Of a stretch of DNA of 64,000 nucleotides, positions 46,411-64,000 are shown in pieces (position 1 is the first letter of the stretch; each line of letters begins with the position of its first letter). The stretch lies in contig OZ231126.1 in NCBI GenBank assembly GCA_965153355.1, positions 19,530,001 through 19,594,000 of the forward strand, in the 5' to 3' direction. Source of the stretch: Flaccisagitta enflata (Eukaryota > Chaetognatha > Sagittoidea > Aphragmophora). The notes below the pieces were generated by a model, which had not been told where the DNA came from, ran no database searches, and saw nothing but the letters and a program-made list of their open reading frames with translations. The position numbers and the translations under genes are program-made.

Positions 46411-48231
46411 TTAACTAAGTGCTGAAGTATAGATTCCTGCGCCAACAACGCCATCCCTGCCAATTTTGTCGCTGTGGGTGTGTTTGAAAGAGGCTTCTTT
46501 ATCTTTGGCGTTACGGAAGGTTTCCAAGGCCGCTGGGACGTGTGAGAATCTCTTCATCTGCCACAAGGGGCCAGGATCAACAGGCTCCACGAATGTGCGC
46601 AACTTTGTGGCATGGGTTTCGTAGTAACCTGGAAATTGGGTTGTTTTCAGCAGACATGAGTCGACGAATAAAAGGGTCTGAATCAGAAGGATGTTCCACC
46701 TGCGCTAGGTTCCTGAATCGTAATCAATGATTACCCTTTTTAGGAGCGATTTTCTGCCTGACGGATTGTTGCATCTCCTTGCGCATGAGTTCTCGCGCTT
46801 TGACTTCCTCCTTCCACGTTTTGGAGAATTTGTGTTCAAGCAGATCCCACATGGGAGTCGAAGGACGAGCCGATTGGCCAAACGTGTCATCTTTGGTAGC
46901 CGGGGCAGCGTTGGGTTTGTTGGTGGTGCGGACGTCATCTTCACTTTTCACCTGACGATTTATGTCGAGGGGGGAGGGAAGAAGGAGGAAAGGTGTAGAG
47001 ACCCTTTCCGGTAATCTTAGGGAATTCAATCCGGTGCACTTGTTTTTTCCCGTAAGGGCAAATCTTTAATTCAAGCGCACTCGAGTTAAAACATACAAAA
47101 CCAAGTCCACACCTTGCCCCTAACCTATCTATAACCCAACCCTATCCCTAACCCTAAAACCCACCCCAACCCTAACCCTAAAACATTACCTACGTAAAAA
47201 CACTTTAAAACAAAAGACAAGGATTGAAATCCCTAACATGACCCAATTTCCATGGTCACGTTATATTCTTGGGAAAAGTGATTAATTAACATTTTTCTAA
47301 AAAAAAAACATTTTCAGTGCATGTTACTGATTAACTTGTATTAAAAATCATTTATTTTTGCAAAATCGGTATGAAAACAAGGCCGGATACACGGCCGATA
47401 CCAGTTGCGGACGGGTGGGCAGGGGCGGAAAGGCGCATTTTCAGACATACCAACTCGAGCATTACGGACCAACGGACGGACGGACGGACGAAGCCTCAAG
47501 ATTATAGAGTTGCGTGTCTGCAACTAAAAATGAAAAAAAAAAAGTTTTTGTTTCTATACTTGTCTCGGGTGAAATTCTTAATCTGTCTCTGAATGCCAAA
47601 AAGATGCACTTTTAATAACATGGTTCTATTCTTACGACATATAAGAAAAGAGCCATGTACTTAGAAATGCAAATATTTGTATTCGGAGGTTAAGTAAGAA
47701 TTTCACGCCAAATAACTTCCCAAATTTAGTTCTCGTTTGCACCGCAACATTCCCCCCTGCTTGAACATTGACGTGTTTACCATTCTCACGCCTCACCTTT
47801 CTTCTTATGTCGTGCTTGGCTCTGAATTGGAATTGGTCTTTGGCGTTGACAATTCCGCGATTAACCGCTGCTTTGTTCAGTGCCATGAAATCTTTCTCAG
47901 CCACCGCCTTCAAGAATTCAAGAGATATTTGCGAAAATCGGTTGATATTTATAGATAACCAGATGGGGTTTTGCTTGGTTCGATCGGTCCTCCATACTGC
48001 TCTTAGGGAGGATGGAACCACAACGTCTAATCGTCCGCGTGAGGTGCATTTAATGATGCAGAAACGCTAGTTTGTGCTTGCTTCTTACAGATACTCAAAC
48101 TAGGAAAGACCTATTGTCACTTGCCTGCAATCTAGCCGTGATATCCTCTCTTCGTACAACGTTCCATTTGTGCATGCATTCAGAGACGCCGCCATCGTCG
48201 TCCGGATAGGGACGACCATATATGAAGGGTT
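46411..48231 (-). CDS. CFAP77: CFAP77-like ciliary protein (5' end not found)
   Basis: Minus-strand exons in transcript order: 48231-48125, 47907-47797, 46951-46735 and 46628-46411, with matching phases and a TAA stop; about 216 aa. Motifs, N to C: PFIYGRPYPDDDGG, ALNKAAVNRGIVNAK, FRAKHDIRRK, RPSTPMWDLLEHKF, a basic helix, PGPLWQMKRFSHVPAALETF, and GAGIYTSAL at the end. The RPSTPM-DLL-H and GPLWQM-F blocks are what I recall of the CFAP77 (DUF4483) family of axonemal proteins; the name is from memory and needs a search. The coding reality is well supported by four phase-consistent exons. The first intron starts GCAAGT, a GC-AG intron. A candidate further exon ends at 50767. It is convergent with PIP4P and divergent from the HOIP gene. 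Confidence 0.6.
47117..47185. repeat. Telomere-like CCCTAA repeats, degenerate
   Basis: CCCTAACCTATCTATAACCC and further CCCTAACCCTAAAACCC-type words, about ten loose units. It lies in the minus-strand gene's intron between exons 46951 and 47797. Confidence 0.55.
47374..47531 (+). mobile_element. Hairpin Helitron-like element (family 1), TTGCGG-arm type, complete
   Basis: CAAGGCCGGATACACGGCC, arm AGTTGCGGAC, GGTGGGCAGGGGCGGAAAG, CAACTCGAGCATTACGGACC, (GACG)n, GATTATAGAG, hairpin AGTTGCG-TGTC-TGCAACT plus AAAAA. A single mismatch breaks each pairing at the same base, GTCTGCAACT in place of GTCCGCAACT. Confidence 0.75.
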
Positions 48232-48484
48232 CTGATATGGATTGTAAGGAAAATCAATTCGATGGCTCTACAACCAATTGAGGGTGTTATTCGGTATTGG
48301 TCAAGTTTCAGAACTGTGAAAGAATCGAACATTTTATCATGCTTGTTGACAGTCGCAATTGTATACCATCACCAGAAAGGCATAGTCTTACAAGATTGAA
48401 TGACAAATGAAAATTTGATTTGTTGACATTGCATTTTAGCATATTTGGTTATCTCGGACTAGCTAGCTATGCATATTCTTTTTT

Positions 48485-50310
48485 GTCCTCGACGATCAGT
48501 TTACGTCGAGGACTATAACATAGCCTTGATCGTGTAGTGAGTCGTTTGTCGTTTGTTGTTGTGTCAACCCTTAAAAACTTGAGAACCACAACTCAGATGT
48601 TGATGAAACTTGGTCAGTGTTATTTTTAGGGCATTACTAACCTGTGTACCAACTTTCAACAACATTCATAAATATTTAATACCCTTTGCCTATTATTTTT
48701 GTAGTAATATTAACTCCTGTAGTTGTGCAATTTACATAGGGGAAGGGTAGTAAAGGTTCACCAATGTTGTTCAAACTTGTTGTGAAGGTTTATTGCATCA
48801 ATTAAAGCTCCCCTGCAAGATTTCAGATAATTCTGAGTATTGGTTTTGAAGATATAAGGGTATTTTGCTAGTAATATTAATTCCTAGACTTGTGCAATTT
48901 ACATAGGGGAATGGTAGTAAAGGTTCACCAATGTTGTTCAAACTTGTTGTGAAGGTTCATTGCATCAATTAAAGCTCCCCTGCAAGATTTCAGTAAATTT
49001 TGAGTATTGGTTAAAAAAATATAAGGGTATTCATGATGTATCTAGTAACATTCTTGGACTTAAAGATTTGTTTTTTCAAATTTTTTTTTATTTTTTTTTG
49101 AAAAAATTTTTTCTTTTTTTTCAAATTTTTTTTTTTTTAATTTTTTTTTTGAAAAAAAATTTTTTTTTTGAAAATTTTTTTTTTTAAAAATTTTTTTTTT
49201 TTTTTTGAAAAAAAAGAAGTTTTTTTTTTGAAATTTTTTTTTTTTGAATTTTTTTTTTGAAAAATTTGAAAATTTTTTGTTATCTTTTTTATTGTTGGAT
49301 TATAAGGTATGCTTTCATGGACTTCAAGGAATGCCATCATGGGCTTCAAGGTATGCCATCATAGGCTGCAAGGTATGCCACCATGAACTTCAAGGTATGC
49401 CATCATGGACTTTAAGGTATGCAATCGGTAGCTGGGTCAGACTGAGTAGCCGGGTCAGACTAAGTAGCCGGGTCAGACTAAGTAGCCGGGTCAGACTGAG
49501 TAGCCGGGTCAGACTGAGTAGCCGGGTCCGACTGAGTAGCCGGGTCCGACTGAGTAGCCGGGTCCGACTGAGTAGCCGGGTCCGACTGAGTAGCCGGGTC
49601 CGACTGAGTAGCCGGGTCCGACTGAGTAGCCGGGTCCGACTGAGTAGCCGGGTCCGACTGAGTAGCCGGGTCCGACTGAGTAGCCGGGTCCGACTGAGTA
49701 GCCGGGTCCGACTGAGTAGCCGGGTCCGACTGAGTAGCCGGGTCAGACTGAGTAGCCGGTCCGACTGAGTAGCCGGGTCCGACTGAGTAGCCGGGTCCGA
49801 CTGAGTAGCCGGGTCCGACTGAGTAGCCGGGTCCGACTGAGTAGCCGGGTCCGACTGAGCAGCGGGTCCGACTGAGTAGCCGGGTCCGACTGAGTAGCCG
49901 GGTCCGACTGAGTAGCCGGGTCCGACTGAGTAGCCGGGTCCGACTGAGTAGCCGGGTCCGACTGAGTAGCCGGGTCCGACTGAGTAGCCGGGTCCGACTG
50001 AGTAGCCGGGTCCGACTGAGTAGCCGGGTCCGACTGAGTAGCCGGGTCGACTGAGTAGCCGGGTCCGACTGAGTAGCCGGTCCGACTGAGTAGCCGGTCC
50101 GACTGAGTAGCCGGGTCCGACTGAGTAGCCGGGTCCGACTGAGTAGCCGGGTCCGACTGAGTAGCCGGGTCCAACTGAGTAGCCGGGTCCGACTGAGTAG
50201 CCGGGTCCGACTGAGTAGCCGGGTCCGACTGAGTAGCCGGGTCAGACTGAGTAGCCGGGTCGGACACCAAATAGACTACAGTCGAGGACTGTTGTTTTTA
50301 AGCTTTTTTG
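48485..50310 (+). mobile_element. Large Helitron-like element (family 2), copy 3
   Basis: 5' hairpin with perfect stem GTCCTCGACG / CGTCGAGGAC (48485-48513), leader, core units at about 48701 and 48867 (period 166), an extremely T-rich stretch (49070-49275), five AAGGTATGCCATCATGGACT-like units, the 18-bp minisatellite, and a 3' end with ACAGTCGAGGACTGT then TTTTTAAGC. The 3' GTCGAGGAC complements this copy's own 5' GTCCTCGAC rather than the GTCCCCGAC of copies 1 and 2. Confidence 0.65.
49430..50268. repeat. 18-bp minisatellite GTAGCCGGGTCCGACTGA
   Basis: About 46 units, GC-rich in AT-rich surroundings. The first and last few units carry CAGACT for CCGACT; a few middle units have lost a G or C. 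Being a multiple of three it translates as RVRLSS repeats (+) or DPATQS repeats (-), but it lies inside a transposable element. Confidence 0.95.
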
Positions 50311-50766
50311 CATATGCCTCGTTTCAGGCGTGGTACAGCAACATGCAACGGGCATCATTTTAGAAGAATGGCCCATGAGCCATGAGGGTACGTGATACCA
50401 ATGGCACAACTCATGTGAATCGTCAGCGGTGTGCACACATATCGAGTCTATCACCTTGTGGCAATGGATGGCCCCTCCTCTTGGCAGTTCCCATAGGGGC
50501 TTTGAGCAAAAGTTCATTTTGAATCATTGATGGTCTCACCGCCCCCAGGTGTATTCCATCTTCCCCGTCGATCGCCTTGGCTAATAAATTGGCCATTTTA
50601 GCTTATTAGTTTCAGTTGTCATCCGAGTGTACAAGTTTTTGTTAGAGCCTTGTCAAATGTTTCTCTGTCGTCGCTAAGGAACTATCTTTCTCCGCTAATG
50701 ATAAGAAGAAACGCCAGCTGCGAAGCCGCTCCGCATCGACGGTAAACGAGCTGCCGCTGACCTTAC

Positions 50767-50807
50767 CCTCTATGTTAAGCAGTTGCGCTGCGTTGGGATA
50801 ACCTAAC
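50767..50807 (-). other. Candidate upstream exon of the CFAP77-like gene
   Basis: On the minus strand, after an AAG acceptor, the frame reads LGYPNAAQLLNIE and stops at the donor G|GTAAGG. The leftover base joins exon 48231 in phase, giving NIE-E-PFIYGRP. The acceptor has a weak pyrimidine tract and the initiating exon is missing, so this is tentative. The intron would contain family 2 copy 3. Confidence 0.35.
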
Positions 50808-51379
50808 CTTAGGTAAGTCAAGCGACTCAAGCAGTGTTAGGCCAACTCTATCCACTCGGGTGCGTTCAAGACGTTAATTACCATCTTTAGGTGAGGACTA
50901 CTAGAGCTCAGTTCGGTCTCGCGATGACGAGCGCGAGCGGATGATAGGCCGGACGAATAAAAAGTCTTAAGAAATAGAGGTTGAAGGACAGATTCGAGCA
51001 GATTTAAAGCACCAGTTTACTTTAGCTCGAACGAGAAGAAATATATGCATATCAGGCTGATTCTTGGATTACTCTGTTCAGCTCAAGTTAGTTCCTGGTT
51101 CTTTTTGTTCCTGCTTTCTGATTTCCCATTATTCGTTACTCGTTGCGGAAGGTGCTTATTCATCGCAACTAGGTCGGACTGCGAAGTAGATCCTTGATTC
51201 TCGATAATTCTGTTTAAAAACAGGTTTTGCTTCTTCCCTACTGGGTGGCTCAGTAGCGGATTTCGTGACACCGTACAGTTGATTGGATCATTCATGGATA
51301 TGATCTTGTTCATTGACATAGTTTATCGCAATAACGGCCAATGGCGCGTTTTGACTGAATTTTGTTGCGCGAAATAACG

Positions 51380-63707
<12,328 letters not shown>

Positions 63708-63722
63708 GTATGTGACATATTT

Positions 63723-64000
63723 GTCCTCGACGATCAGTTTACGTCGAGGACTATAACATAGCCTTGATCGTGTGGTAAGCCGTTTGTTTGTTTGTTTGTC
63801 TCAACCCTTAAAAACTTAAGAACTACAACTCAGATGTTGATGAAACTTGGTCAGTCTTATTTTGAGGGCATCACTAACCTGTGTACCAACTTTCAACAAC
63901 ATTCATAAATATTTTATACCCTTTGCCTATTATATTTGTAGTAATATTAATTCCTGGAAATTTATATAGGGGAAGGGTAGTAAAGAATCACCAATGTTGT
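63723..64000 (+). mobile_element. Large Helitron-like element (family 2), copy 4, cut by window end
   Basis: The 5' hairpin GTCCTCGACG / CGTCGAGGAC is at 63723-63751, followed by the same leader as copy 3 and the beginning of the core unit (GTAGTAATATTAATTCCTGG). It begins 16 bp after the last visible HOIP exon, close to the donor site. Confidence 0.7.

Noticed and set aside
49244-50270. Frames of ~175 codons with RVRLSS or DPATQS repeats; also a possible CRISPR-like array
   Set aside because: The 18-bp units are contiguous with no spacers, so it is a minisatellite, and it lies inside a transposable element in a eukaryotic intron.

Overview
The window is animal nuclear DNA, most likely from a lophotrochozoan invertebrate. 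A bivalve or other mollusc is my best guess, but the sequence does not prove it. The evidence is GT-AG split genes with vertebrate-like products, introns up to 9 kb, enormous dinucleotide and tetranucleotide microsatellites, and very dense short non-autonomous transposons. Two of the transposon families resemble the Helitron-like 'pearl'/HINE elements known from bivalves.

Five protein genes can be assembled exon by exon with matching phases, with one phase conflict noted in the last. (1) 17053-23135 (+): a secreted or membrane-tethered trypsin-like serine protease with one thrombospondin type 1 module and six LDL-receptor class A modules. (2) 26136-28976 (+): NACA, the alpha subunit of the nascent polypeptide-associated complex, complete in five exons, 214 aa. 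(3) 30307-45022 (+): a TMEM55/PIP4P lysosomal protein, complete in six exons, 259 aa, with a 9-kb second intron. (4) 46411-48231 (-), possibly reaching about 50.8 kb: a ciliary CFAP77-like protein, lacking its start. (5) 51380-63707 (+): an RNF31/HOIP-type RBR ubiquitin ligase with a long, unusual N-terminal half, running off the right edge before the end of its LDD domain. Genes 1, 2, 3 and 5 share a strand; gene 4 is convergent with gene 3 and divergent from gene 5. Their jobs (extracellular proteolysis, ribosome-associated chaperoning, lysosome, cilium, linear ubiquitin) are unrelated, so there is no operon-like logic.

Layout: 1-17.0 kb is gene-free repeat territory (microsatellites, MITEs, a dead Tc1/mariner copy, many hairpin elements). 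17-24.5 kb is the protease and its purine-rich 3' region. 25-29 kb is NACA. 30-45 kb is PIP4P, whose introns carry palindromic MITEs and two large Helitron-like elements. 45-51 kb is the CFAP77-like gene with another large element and an 18-bp minisatellite. 51-64 kb is the HOIP gene, whose introns hold a 1-kb polypurine tract, a 349-bp tandem duplication and a 2.7-kb 16-bp minisatellite.

The most interesting signal is in the repeats. About twenty copies of a short element end in a hairpin whose two strands, together with a third arm near the 5' end, differ from copy to copy yet stay complementary within each copy. A second, larger family shows the same behaviour. This within-copy complementarity points to a selected fold or to copying of one arm from the other, and it separates these elements from ordinary decayed repeats.
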